This document shows positions 7,979-16,313 of a DNA stretch of 50,090 nucleotides, piece after piece. The DNA comes from Lachnospiraceae bacterium. GTDB taxonomy: Bacteria > Bacillota > Clostridia > Lachnospirales > Lachnospiraceae. A program made the translations under genes and the position numbers. The first letter of the stretch is position 1; each line of letters opens with the position of its first letter. Under the pieces are notes generated by a model. The model had not been told where the DNA came from. It saw nothing but the letters and a program-made list of their open reading frames with translations, and did not search any database. Location: NCBI GenBank assembly GCA_017442585.1, contig JAFRZM010000018.1, forward strand, positions 1 through 50,090, read 5' to 3'.

Positions 7979-8687
7979 ATATAACGGAAGTCTTAGTGTT
8001 GAGGCATCTGTATCACTTATGCTTTCACTTCTTGCAATTTTTTCCGTGCTTCTTATGTTTGTCGCAATGAAAAAGCAAGTTGCAATCTCCAGGGTTATGT
8101 ATGAGGCGGTTGAAGACGCAAAGGTTTACAGCGCTGTTATGGACGATGATATGGCAGCAGTCGCGATTGTTGCAGACAGCAAAGTACGTGCAATGGTTAA
8201 GGGAGTGGGAGATGCAACATTTACTGTAACGAAGAAAGAGCAAGGGCTTATATATAAGGGTTATTTTACGGTAAAGCTTCCGTTTCCTTATGGGACAATG
8301 CGAAACATGAAACTTACAAGAACGCTTATACTTGAGAGTTTTTCGGAAGCCGTAACAGATGAAGAGACAGAATATGTATATATAACAAGGAGCGGAAAGG
8401 TCTATCATACGTCTCTTGCATGTCCGCATCTTAATATTACTATTATGGAAACTACTAAAAGCTCGATTGCATCAAAAAGAAATAAGGGAGGCGGAAAGTA
8501 TAAGCCTTGCGAAGTGTGCGTACATAACGGTGCGTGCGCAATAGTTTATTACACTCCGGAGGGGGATAGGTACCATAATAAAAAGGATTGCAGAAGTTTG
8601 CTAAGAGATATAAGGAAAGTACCGTTAAAGGAAGTAATTGATACATATAGGCAGTGTCTCGACTGCGGAAAGAAGTTAAAAGAATGA
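7848..8687 (+). CDS. TadE-like pseudopilin with duplicated C-terminal Cys-x-x-Cys modules
   Basis: 279 residues from ATG 7848, chosen because AAAGGAGGTG lies 9 bases upstream; an in-frame ATG at 7827 lacks such a site. A glycine followed by SLSVEASVSLML at about 47-60 is a pseudopilin cleavage and membrane motif with glutamate at +5, but the leader before it is unusually long. That leader is exactly the part encoded between the arms of the inverted repeat. The C-terminal about 100 residues hold two copies of a small Cys/His pattern: YHTSLACPHL then KPCEVC, and YHNKKDCRSLL then QCLDCG. This resembles the small cysteine domain at the end of some secreted nucleases and may bind metal. It is translationally coupled to the next gene (ATGA). 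Confidence 0.75.
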   Translation: MSPYLKSFLKHTNVYSPERKYIIHEPKANHKKEPLIWGTLRSHLYNGSLSVEASVSLMLSLLAIFSVLLMFVAMKKQVAISRVMYEAVEDAKVYSAVMDDDMAAVAIVADSKVRAMVKGVGDATFTVTKKEQGLIYKGYFTVKLPFPYGTMRNMKLTRTLILESFSEAVTDEETEYVYITRSGKVYHTSLACPHLNITIMETTKSSIASKRNKGGGKYKPCEVCVHNGACAIVYYTPEGDRYHNKKDCRSLLRDIRKVPLKEVIDTYRQCLDCGKKLKE

Positions 8688-9127
8688 GTAAATATATAGG
8701 AATTGTAATTATAGCGGTTCTTTTGATATATGAGACCGTGCTTGATGTAAAAGAAAAAAAGGTTGATGTAATTCTTCCGATAATTTTTGGAAGCGTATAT
8801 TTTTCGTTTTCCGTGCTTTTAAACGGGCCAAAGACCGTATTATCCTCGCTTTTGGGAGCGGGCATAGGGATGGTAATACTTATTGCAGCACTTATAAGTA
8901 AAGAACGAATAGGGATAGGTGATGCTGTTATATTGGTAAGTACCGGGATTATCTTGGGCGGAGAGAACAATCTTATTCTATTTGTACGAGCGCTAATTCT
9001 TGCGGGAGTTTATTGCGTGGTATTGATTGTGGTACGAAAGATAGGAGGAAAGGCAATAGCAAAGAGGGAAAAGATCCAGTTTTGTCCGTTTTTGCTTTTG
9101 TCATTTGGTTTATTATGCATAGGGTGA
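8684..9127 (+). CDS. second A24 prepilin peptidase-like membrane protein
   Basis: 147 residues from ATG 8684, which overlaps the preceding stop as ATGA. An upstream in-frame ATG at 8654 would extend into the previous gene without a ribosome-binding site. It is hydrophobic throughout, with about five to six membrane segments. The A24 aspartates are suggested by ETVLDVKEKKVDVI after the first helix and by RIGIGDAV in the middle. The first motif is looser than in the 2.5-kb peptidase (no RxxxIP), so it could be a paralogue with different specificity or weakened activity. Confidence 0.7.
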   Translation: MSKYIGIVIIAVLLIYETVLDVKEKKVDVILPIIFGSVYFSFSVLLNGPKTVLSSLLGAGIGMVILIAALISKERIGIGDAVILVSTGIILGGENNLILFVRALILAGVYCVVLIVVRKIGGKAIAKREKIQFCPFLLLSFGLLCIG

Positions 9128-9336
9128 AACGAAACGGATTTGTGACGATAGAGGCAGCTGTTATAACAAGCATATATATTATTGGATTGGCCGGTTTTAT
9201 ACTTTTATCATTTAACAAAAAGATTGATATAGAAAATATCGCAAAGGAACCGTTAAATAAGCCGGTTTATACAGTCTATCAGATATTGTCCATTAAACAT
9301 ATAGGAGGAGATATATATGAGAGTTTCAGAAAATGA
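9115..9336 (+). CDS. small TadE-like pseudopilin
   Basis: 73 residues: a basic leader (MHRVKRNG), then FVTIEAAVITSIYIIGLAGF, which is a glycine cleavage point with glutamate at +5 and one hydrophobic helix, and a short polar tail. This is the minor-pilin pattern. It overlaps the peptidase by 13 bases. GTG 9124, which overlaps the upstream stop as GTGA, is an equally good start. A longer frame from 9013 lies wholly inside the peptidase gene and is rejected. Confidence 0.72.
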   Translation: MHRVKRNGFVTIEAAVITSIYIIGLAGFILLSFNKKIDIENIAKEPLNKPVYTVYQILSIKHIGGDIYESFRK

Positions 9337-10213
9337 GATTGAAATAAAAAAGGAGACACTTGATAATTATAAGGTTTTTAGGACGGAGATAAATGAAATA
9401 ACTTCTTTCGAGAAAAGACTGTTATGTGAATGTAACATAAAGGCGATGTTGCCGGTATCATTTGAAAAGGAGGGGAATTACTATAATATCTTGTATAAGA
9501 TAACCGGACTTATATCTTTGGAGACGGCAAGAAAGACCGGAAGGCTTAAAGCCGACAGCATTAGGGTTTTATTCGAAACGCTGCTTAAGGTATATGATTA
9601 CATTCCGGATTACATGTTAAAGCCTGAAAATGTTGTGCTTACACTTGAGAATGTATTCTTTGATATGGATTTTAAATCGGTGTACTTTATGTATGCGCCC
9701 GGTGACGTATATACGGAAGAGATTAATAAAGAAGTTATAATGCTGGCGGAAGATATAATAAATAGTGTGGAGAGTATAGATACTGACACTATAATGTATA
9801 TATATACGCTTATTTGTGAGTTAAAAGAAGAAAACGGAACTCTTAAAAGTGCGGTTAAAAGGGCGGATGCGTTGTCTTTTAAGACGGAGGATATACCTAA
9901 GGTAGATTTGCAAAAAGAGCAGGAAATAGCTGCTTTTGACATGGAGGACTTGGAAGAAGTCGTAAAGGAAAAGCCTAAGAAAAAGAAGGCAACTAAGTTT
10001 GCAAAAACACTTATGGATCTCGGAAAGAGAAAAATAGGCGATTATACGAATTTTACTCCGAAGAAGCATGACAAATACGAAAATATAAACATAGAAGAAT
10101 TTTCTGATTATACGGAAGATGTAAAAGCGGATAATGTTGCGGAAGATATGCTCTCGTATGATTTTGACGGACTTGAGAACGAAGATACGGGCGAGATTTT
10201 ATATATGGCATGA
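9317..10213 (+). CDS. DUF6382-like cytoplasmic protein lacking an FHA domain
   Basis: 298 residues with a strong ribosome-binding site (ATAGGAGGAGATATAT) before ATG 9317, overlapping the previous gene by 20 bases. The N-terminal about 165 residues (MLPVSFEKEGNYYNILYKIT, ISLETARKTGRL, YMLKPENVVLTLENVF) resemble the DUF6382 domain that closes many clostridial Tad loci, where it is normally followed by a forkhead-associated domain. Here a basic linker (EKPKKKKATKFAKTLMDLGK) and an acidic tail follow and the frame ends, with no FHA motif. Either this is a short variant or the FHA part was lost. Confidence 0.6.
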   Translation: MRVSENEIEIKKETLDNYKVFRTEINEITSFEKRLLCECNIKAMLPVSFEKEGNYYNILYKITGLISLETARKTGRLKADSIRVLFETLLKVYDYIPDYMLKPENVVLTLENVFFDMDFKSVYFMYAPGDVYTEEINKEVIMLAEDIINSVESIDTDTIMYIYTLICELKEENGTLKSAVKRADALSFKTEDIPKVDLQKEQEIAAFDMEDLEEVVKEKPKKKKATKFAKTLMDLGKRKIGDYTNFTPKKHDKYENINIEEFSDYTEDVKADNVAEDMLSYDFDGLENEDTGEILYMA

Positions 10214-10224
10214 AATATGAGGAG

Positions 10225-10264
10225 ACACATAAATGTGTACTTAGCTTGTTGTTTATGGTACAAT
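10225..10264 (+). promoter_or_regulatory. possible promoter and palindromic operator
   Basis: A palindrome ACACAT-AA-ATGTGT at 10225-10238 precedes a possible -10 box TACAAT at 10259-10264. No convincing -35 box is present at the right distance. The site lies in the first real gap after the Tad operon, so a promoter for the next gene is expected here. Confidence 0.3.
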
Positions 10265-10312
10265 AATTCTGTATGTAATACTAAGACAAAGCATGGATGA
10301 TAGGAGCATGAC

Positions 10313-11305
10313 ATGAAGGTTAATATCTACTACGGCGGTCGCGGATTATTGGACGATCCTACAATATATGTTATAAACAAAATGACAGAAGTGCTTGAGG
10401 AGTTAAATGTTAAGGTGGAACGCTTTAACATTTACGAGCAGAAGAATGCAATTTCAACATTGCCTCAGACTATGAAGGATGCCGACGGTGTTATCTTTGC
10501 GACAACAGTTGAGTGGCTTTCGATAGGCGGATACATGTATCAGTTTTTGGATGCATGCTGGCTTTACGGCGATAAAGACAGAATTAAGAATATATATATG
10601 CAGCCTGTTGTTATGTCGACTACATACGGCGAGAGAGAAGGATTACTTACACTTTCCGGCGCATGGGATACATTGGGCGGTCTTCCGTGCAGTGGTTTAA
10701 GCGGTTACGTAGAAGATCTTACATCTTTCGAACTTAATAAAGACTATAATCTTATAATTGAGAAGAAGGCAGAAGCTTTATATAGAACAATTTCTCAGAA
10801 TATAAAGACGCTCCCGTCATCTTCGCAGGCAGTCAATAAATCTGTTGCGAAGGTGCAGCAGCTTGAGCTTACTCCACAGGAATCCGAGCAGTTATCTAAG
10901 TTTGTATCGGATGACGAGTACGTTAAAAAGCAGAAAGAAGACCTTGCCGAACTTGCGGGAATGTTCAGGGAAAAGATAGGAGCATCTCTTGCTGACGAGG
11001 ATAGCGAATATATAGTAGATTTCAGATCTCATTATGTTCCGTCGGGTGAAGTTAAAAATATGGTATTCTCATTTATCATAGGCGGAAAGAAACAGCCTCT
11101 TGTTATAGAGGTGTTAAATAGAGAAGTAACGGTACGTTACGGTTCGGATTCTCATGCGGATCAGATTGTAAAGATTACACCTGATGTATTGGAGAATATC
11201 ATTGCAGGAAGAATGACTTTCCAGAAGGCGTTTATGACAGGTCAGTTACAGGCCAAGGGTGATTTCCGCCTTATGGGTGAACTTGATAAGTTGTTTGTTT
11301 TTTAA
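10313..11305 (+). CDS. flavodoxin-like NAD(P)H oxidoreductase fused to SCP2-type domain
   Basis: 330 residues in two parts. The first about 165 residues follow the flavodoxin/NADPH-dependent FMN reductase pattern: KVNIYYGGRGLLDDPT with the beta-alpha start, DADGVIFATTVEWLSIGGYM, then PVVMSTTYGEREG. Residues about 210-330 resemble an SCP2 sterol-carrier domain (VVDFRSHYVPSGEVKNMVF-like segment, KITPDVLENIIAGRMTFQKA, GDFRLMGELDKLF). The fusion suggests a soluble redox protein that binds FMN and a hydrophobic ligand; the substrate is unknown. It is spaced 24 bases from the HIT gene. Confidence 0.78.
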   Translation: MKVNIYYGGRGLLDDPTIYVINKMTEVLEELNVKVERFNIYEQKNAISTLPQTMKDADGVIFATTVEWLSIGGYMYQFLDACWLYGDKDRIKNIYMQPVVMSTTYGEREGLLTLSGAWDTLGGLPCSGLSGYVEDLTSFELNKDYNLIIEKKAEALYRTISQNIKTLPSSSQAVNKSVAKVQQLELTPQESEQLSKFVSDDEYVKKQKEDLAELAGMFREKIGASLADEDSEYIVDFRSHYVPSGEVKNMVFSFIIGGKKQPLVIEVLNREVTVRYGSDSHADQIVKITPDVLENIIAGRMTFQKAFMTGQLQAKGDFRLMGELDKLFVF

Positions 11306-11329
11306 TATAAAACATGATAGGAGGACGCT

Positions 11330-11743
11330 ATGAAAAAAGACGATTGTATTTTTTGCAAACTTGCAAACGGAGACATACCTACAAGAGCAATCTATGAAGA
11401 TGAGCTTTTTAAGGTATTTATGGATGCTTCACCTGTAACGCGTGGACATTCTTTAATAGTTCCGAAGAATCATTATGATAACCTGTATTCACTCGGAGAT
11501 GAAGAAGCTAAAGCCATAATGCCGCTTGCTAAAAAGCTCGCAACAAAGATGACGGATGTACTTCATGCAGACGGATTTAATATTTTGCAGAATAACGGTA
11601 CTGTAGCAGGTCAGAGCGTGTTCCATTATCATTTACATCTTGTACCTCGTTTTAAGAATGACGGACATGAGGGCAAACTCGATTGGGGTCATTTAGAGCT
11701 TACAGACGACCAGCTTGATGAAATAATGAATTTACTCAAATAG
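11330..11743 (+). CDS. HIT family nucleotide hydrolase/transferase
   Basis: 137 residues, the usual length for a HIT (Hint-type) protein. The N-terminal DDCIFCKLANGDIPTRAIYE and the catalytic FHYHLHLVPRF (histidine triad HxHxH) are intact. Members hydrolyse adenosine phosphoramidates and related nucleotides in the cytoplasm. The ribosome-binding site ATAGGAGG is good. It lies between the flavodoxin/SCP2 gene and murG, probably in one transcript. Confidence 0.93.
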   Translation: MKKDDCIFCKLANGDIPTRAIYEDELFKVFMDASPVTRGHSLIVPKNHYDNLYSLGDEEAKAIMPLAKKLATKMTDVLHADGFNILQNNGTVAGQSVFHYHLHLVPRFKNDGHEGKLDWGHLELTDDQLDEIMNLLK

Positions 11744-11775
11744 TGATAATAGATATATAAAGGGGGCCATTAAAA

Positions 11776-12843
11776 ATGGCAAAGAAAATCGTGCTTACGG
11801 GAGGCGGCACAGCGGGTCATGTTACCGCAAACCTTGCACTTATACCGAAGCTTAAAGAAAAAGGATATGATATTTCTTATATAGGTTCTTATAACGGAAT
11901 CGAAAAAGAGCTTGTAACAGACGCGGGAATAAGATATACGGGTATATCTTCCGGTAAATTAAGAAGATACTTTGATCTTAAGAATTTTACCGATCCGTTC
12001 AGAGTTATGAAAGGATTAAAGCAGGCATATAAGATATTGAAGATTGAACAGCCTGATGTGGTATTTTCGAAAGGCGGATTCGTATCGGTGCCAGTTGTGC
12101 GTGCCGCGAAAATGCTTAATATTCCTACAATAATACATGAATCGGATCTTACACCCGGCCTTGCGAACAAGCTGGCATTCGGAGCGGCAAGTAAGATTTG
12201 CTGTAATTTTCCGGAGACGTTAAAGTATCTTCCAAAAGATAAAGGTGTATGTACGGGATCGCCTATAAGACCTGAGTTATTAACGGGTGATAAAGAAAAG
12301 GGCTTGGCATTTACCGGATTATCAAGTGATCGTAAGACCATTCTTGTAATAGGCGGCTCTCTTGGTTCTGTCTGGATTAATAATGAGATAAGAAGATTGC
12401 TTCCTTATCTTACGGAAAAGTATCAGGTAATACATGCTTGCGGTAAGGGAAATTACGATGAATCCTTAAAAGATTATCCTAATTATTTCCAGATAGAGTA
12501 TGTAAATGAAGAATTAAAGGATTTGTTTGCATTATCAGATCTTGTTATATCAAGAGCGGGAGCCAATACAATCTTTGAACTTCTGGCATTAAAGAAACCG
12601 ATGATATTGATACCGTTGCCGCTTTCGGCAAGTAGAGGCGATCAGGTGCTTAACACTAAGTCCTTTGTGTCACAGGGTTTTGCAGTAATGGTTGACCAGG
12701 ATGATTATAAGGAAGATGAGTTTAAGAATTATATCGACGAACTTATAAATGACGGTTCAAAGTATATCGATAAAATGTCGGAAAGCAAGATGTCGAATGC
12801 TGTTGATACGATAATCGATATGTTGGAAGAGGTTGCAAAATAA
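11776..12843 (+). CDS. murG: MurG, lipid II-forming N-acetylglucosaminyltransferase
   Basis: Transfers GlcNAc from UDP-GlcNAc to lipid I at the inner face of the membrane to make lipid II for peptidoglycan. The 355-residue GT-B protein has the glycine loop GGGTAGHVTANL at the N-terminus, VFSKGGFVSVP, HESDLTPGLANKL, a second loop IGGSLGS, and the donor-site segment SRAGANTIFELLALKKP followed by PLPLSASRGDQ. All are hallmarks of MurG. The gene stands outside a division/cell-wall cluster, so a second murG elsewhere is possible. Confidence 0.92.
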   Translation: MAKKIVLTGGGTAGHVTANLALIPKLKEKGYDISYIGSYNGIEKELVTDAGIRYTGISSGKLRRYFDLKNFTDPFRVMKGLKQAYKILKIEQPDVVFSKGGFVSVPVVRAAKMLNIPTIIHESDLTPGLANKLAFGAASKICCNFPETLKYLPKDKGVCTGSPIRPELLTGDKEKGLAFTGLSSDRKTILVIGGSLGSVWINNEIRRLLPYLTEKYQVIHACGKGNYDESLKDYPNYFQIEYVNEELKDLFALSDLVISRAGANTIFELLALKKPMILIPLPLSASRGDQVLNTKSFVSQGFAVMVDQDDYKEDEFKNYIDELINDGSKYIDKMSESKMSNAVDTIIDMLEEVAK

Positions 12844-12924
12844 TAAATATTAAAGTATTATAGGTGTTTAAGATTATAGAGTGTTGAGGGAGTTACTTTA
12901 ATAATTTAAGAAAGAAGAGATAAT

Positions 12925-14268
12925 ATGAAAGTAACATTTAAGGCCGATAAGGCAGACGCATTTGTATCAAAAAACGATATCGAAGGACTTAAAAGTAGCG
13001 TACTTAAGGCAAGAGAAGCGCTTGTAAATAAAAGCGGCGCAGGTAATGATTTTGTGGGCTGGGTAGATCTTCCTGTAAATTATGATAAGGAAGAGTTTAA
13101 GCGCATAAAGGCAGCAGCAGAAAAGATTAAAAGCGATTCCGATGTACTTATAGTAATTGGTATCGGCGGATCGTATCTTGGAGCGCGCGCAGCAATAGAA
13201 GCACTTAGACACAGCTTTTATAACAGCGTATCAAAGAATGTAAGAAAGACACCTGAGATTTACTATGCAGGAAATTCAATTAGTGAGACATACCTTGCAG
13301 ATTTAATTGATGTACTTGAAAATAAAGATTTTTCAATAAACGTAATATCGAAGTCGGGAACAACAACAGAGCCTGCAATAGCGTTCCGTGTATTAAAGGA
13401 ACTTCTTATTAAGAAGTACGGAGCAAAGGAAGCAGCAAAGAGAATATATGCAACAACAGATAAAGCACGCGGAGCTTTAAAGACATTGGCAGATGCCGAA
13501 GGATACGAAACATTTGTCGTACCGGATGATATCGGAGGAAGATATTCGGTACTTACAGCAGTAGGCCTTCTTCCTATAGCAGTATCCGGTGCAAATATCG
13601 AAAAGCTTATGGAAGGCGCAGCAGCAATGCGCGAGCATGCGATAAAGGATGATTTCGAGGATAACGATGCACTTCTTTACGCAGCATACAGAAACGCGCT
13701 TCGTATAAAAGGTAAGCACGTAGAAATTCTTGCTAACTATGAGCCGTCACTTCATTATGTAAGCGAGTGGTGGAAGCAGTTATACGGCGAGAGCGAAGGT
13801 AAGGACAAGAAGGGTATCTTCCCTGCATCAGTAGACCTTACAACAGATCTTCACTCCATGGGTCAGTACATCCAGGACGGTGAGAGAATCCTTTATGAAA
13901 CGGTTCTTAATGTACAGGAGTCAAGAAGAACAGTTACCATTAATAAGGAAGACTCTGATCTTGACGGATTAAATTACCTTTCCGGAAAGAATATGCACTT
14001 TGTAAATGATTGTGCAATGAACGGTACAATCTTAGCGCATACAGACGGAGAAGTTCCGAACCTTAGAATTGATATACCTAAGCTTGATGAGTATCATCTC
14101 GGAGAACTCTTCTATTTCTTCGAATTTGCGTGTGGTGTAAGCGGATACGTTTTGGACGTTAATCCATTTAACCAGCCGGGTGTAGAAAGCTATAAGAAGA
14201 ATATGTTCGCGCTTTTGGGTAAACCCGGATATGAAGAGCTTCGTGAAACACTTATGAAAAGAAATTAA
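12925..14268 (+). CDS. pgi: glucose-6-phosphate isomerase
   Basis: Interconverts glucose-6-phosphate and fructose-6-phosphate in glycolysis and gluconeogenesis. The 447-residue length matches the short Firmicute form. Signatures are [50 protein letters not shown], the [10 protein letters not shown] region and the C-terminal [16 protein letters not shown] containing the catalytic-region lysine. It carries its own strong terminator and an upstream gap of 81 bases, so it is probably monocistronic. Confidence 0.96.
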   Translation: MKVTFKADKADAFVSKNDIEGLKSSVLKAREALVNKSGAGNDFVGWVDLPVNYDKEEFKRIKAAAEKIKSDSDVLIVIGIGGSYLGARAAIEALRHSFYNSVSKNVRKTPEIYYAGNSISETYLADLIDVLENKDFSINVISKSGTTTEPAIAFRVLKELLIKKYGAKEAAKRIYATTDKARGALKTLADAEGYETFVVPDDIGGRYSVLTAVGLLPIAVSGANIEKLMEGAAAMREHAIKDDFEDNDALLYAAYRNALRIKGKHVEILANYEPSLHYVSEWWKQLYGESEGKDKKGIFPASVDLTTDLHSMGQYIQDGERILYETVLNVQESRRTVTINKEDSDLDGLNYLSGKNMHFVNDCAMNGTILAHTDGEVPNLRIDIPKLDEYHLGELFYFFEFACGVSGYVLDVNPFNQPGVESYKKNMFALLGKPGYEELRETLMKRN

Positions 14269-14292
14269 TATATAAAATTTATAAAATGTATA

Positions 14293-14331
14293 AAAACCGC
14301 TCCACTTGTGCGTAAATAGTGGGGCGGTTTT
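14293..14331 (+). terminator. terminator after pgi
   Basis: AAAACCGCTCCACT (14293-14306) pairs with AGTGGGGCGGTTTT (14318-14331), with one G-U pair. The A-rich left flank makes it potentially bidirectional. Confidence 0.85.
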
Positions 14332-14363
14332 AGCTTGCCCCGCTCCACTTTAAGTGTTTTTGT

Positions 14364-14392
14364 TTGACAAAGCAAAAAATAGGTGCTACAAT
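14364..14392 (+). promoter_or_regulatory. sigma-A promoter of the SH3-SleB hydrolase gene
   Basis: TTGACA (14364-14369), 17-base spacer, TACAAT (14387-14392): a near-consensus vegetative promoter about 95 bases upstream of the hydrolase start. Confidence 0.85.
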
Positions 14393-14487
14393 GATGTAAC
14401 AAATCTGTAATAAACGCGAACGAATTGTAATAACTGTAATTTTTGGGCGTTTAAATAGAAGTTTTGCTTTTTAAGCAGGAGGCTATA

Positions 14488-15639
14488 ATGAAATTAACAA
14501 AAAGAGCCATATTAAGTGTGGCAGCGGTTCTGGTTTTTACAGTCGCAATTGTTGCTATTGTTGCTGTTAATACGAGGAAGAATACGACAGATGATTCCTG
14601 GAAGCCGGCAAGTTCATGGGTAGCCGGAGTAACGGGTGCTTTTATCCCGGATGCAGAAGAGTTTTCTCAGGTTACAAAAAATGAAGAAACTCAGGTTTCT
14701 TCGACAGAAGATGATTTAGATAAGGCGCTTATAAAGACGCCGGTTAAAAAATCCTATTTTGCAGATCTTGCAATGGTGGATGTTGAAGAAGTATTAAATG
14801 TCAGAGAAGAGCCTTCAGCCGATTCCGAAATCGTAGGAAAGATGGCAAGAGGCGATGTCGCAACAGTTCTCGGATTCGAAGGCGAATGGATTAAGATTTC
14901 ATCCGGCAACGTTAATGGTTATATAAAGGCGGAATACTGCAAACTTGGTGATGATGCCGAGGCTTTTGCAAAGGAACTTAATCTTTATTTTGTAAAGAGT
15001 ACGGTCAGCGGTTTAAGAATAAGAGAGACTGCTGATGCAGACGGAAATGTTCTTAATGTAATGGATAAGGATTCAACACTTCCGCTTGATACAAATGCTG
15101 AGAAGATTTACGGATGGTATGCCGTAATCTATAAAGATACAACAGCTTATGTATCTGCTGAGTATGCACAGTTTGGTATTAAGCTTAACAAAGCTCTTAC
15201 TATAGAAGAGTATGAGGCAAAGCTTGCCGCTGAGGCAGAAGCAAAGAAGAAGAAAGAGTCTTCAAATAACAGAAGAAAACGTGGCGAGATAGCAGCTACG
15301 GTTGATGAAGAGACACTTCTCGCAGCGCTTATATACTGTGAAGCAGGTAACCAGTCTTATGAAGGTATGCTTGCTGTCGGTGCGGTTGTATGTAACCGTA
15401 TAAGAAGTGGAAGCTTCCCGAATACACTTATCGGAGTTATATACCAGAGAGGTCAGTTCGGACCTGCCATGACAGGACTCCTTGACCGTCGTATTGAATC
15501 CGGTAATATTCCGGATGCTTGCTTCAGAGCAGCAAGAGAAGCTTTATCCGGTGTTGATAATGTAGGAGGAAGACTTTACTTCCATATGGTACGTCCGGGA
15601 GATTCAGGACTTATAATCGGAGATCATGTATTCTATTAA
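14488..15639 (+). CDS. secreted cell-wall hydrolase: two SH3 domains and a SleB-like domain
   Basis: 383 residues from ATG 14488, chosen because AGCAGGAGGC lies just upstream; an in-frame ATG at 14464 lacks a site. An N-terminal signal or anchor helix (residues about 5-27, AILSVAAVLVFTVAIVAIVAV region) is followed by two bacterial SH3 modules (VLNVREEPSADSEIVGKM and SGLRIRETADADGNVLNVM). A KKKK-rich linker and a C-terminal hydrolase domain of the SleB/CwlJ type (LLAALIYCEAGNQSYEGMLA, VCNRIRSGSFPNTL) follow. The catalytic glutamate is that in YCEAGN. The likely role is peptidoglycan lytic transglycosylase or amidase in growth, division or spore cortex breakdown. Confidence 0.88.
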   Translation: MKLTKRAILSVAAVLVFTVAIVAIVAVNTRKNTTDDSWKPASSWVAGVTGAFIPDAEEFSQVTKNEETQVSSTEDDLDKALIKTPVKKSYFADLAMVDVEEVLNVREEPSADSEIVGKMARGDVATVLGFEGEWIKISSGNVNGYIKAEYCKLGDDAEAFAKELNLYFVKSTVSGLRIRETADADGNVLNVMDKDSTLPLDTNAEKIYGWYAVIYKDTTAYVSAEYAQFGIKLNKALTIEEYEAKLAAEAEAKKKKESSNNRRKRGEIAATVDEETLLAALIYCEAGNQSYEGMLAVGAVVCNRIRSGSFPNTLIGVIYQRGQFGPAMTGLLDRRIESGNIPDACFRAAREALSGVDNVGGRLYFHMVRPGDSGLIIGDHVFY

Positions 15640-15676
15640 ACCTACTCCTTAGGTTGAATGAGAATCTTTAATAAGG

Positions 15677-15705
15677 AAAGGCGCCGCGAAAGTGGCGCCT
15701 TTTTG
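15677..15705 (+). terminator. terminator after the SH3-SleB hydrolase gene
   Basis: AGGCGCC (15679-15685) and GGCGCCT (15694-15700) with loop GCGAAAGT, followed by TTTTTG. Confidence 0.88.
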
Positions 15706-15863
15706 CGTTATAAAATCGCAATCTGCGTGAATCGGAATCATTGAAAAAATCCCGCCACTTTATAAATTTTTTATAATTAGAAAAGACTCTCTTTATTGCC
15801 TTTTACCTGAAGCTCCTTTATTATGTATACAGATAGAAAAATCTTGAAAGAAGGAGGAGCGAC

Positions 15864-16298
15864 ATGGATTATTACGGAATTCTATGGCTTGTGGCTTTGA
15901 TAGTGCTTTTGATAGTCGAGTTTTTGACTATGGGCCTTACGACCATATGGTTTGCGGGCGGAGCGCTTATAGCCCTTATCGCAGCACTTTGCGGAGCACC
16001 GCTTTGGCTACAGATAGTTCTTTTCATAGTTGTATCGATAGTATTGTTACTTGTAACAAGACCGATTGCGATGAAATACTGGAATAAGGACAGGATAAAG
16101 ACCAATGCGGAAAGCCTTATCGGGCAGACAGCTCTTGTTACCGAAGAAATCGATAACTTAAAGGCTAAGGGCGTTGTTACCGTAAACGGCAACGAGTGGA
16201 CGGCAAGATCGGCAGACAATCGATTGATATCCAAGGACGCAGTTGTTATAATCAAAGAGATACAAGGTGTCAAACTCCTTGTTGAAGAGAAAATTTAA
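15864..16298 (+). CDS. NfeD-like membrane protein
   Basis: 144 residues with three membrane helices (about 5-24, 26-46 and 50-70) and a C-terminal OB-fold of the NfeD type (ESLIGQTALVTEEIDNLKAK, GVVTVNGNEWTARS). Short NfeD proteins are regularly encoded beside SPFH/stomatin proteins, as here (16 bases apart), and are thought to act with them in membrane microdomain organisation. The ribosome-binding site is AAGGAGGAG. Confidence 0.9.
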   Translation: MDYYGILWLVALIVLLIVEFLTMGLTTIWFAGGALIALIAALCGAPLWLQIVLFIVVSIVLLLVTRPIAMKYWNKDRIKTNAESLIGQTALVTEEIDNLKAKGVVTVNGNEWTARSADNRLISKDAVVIIKEIQGVKLLVEEKI

Positions 16299-16313
16299 TC
16301 GGAGGAACGACTA

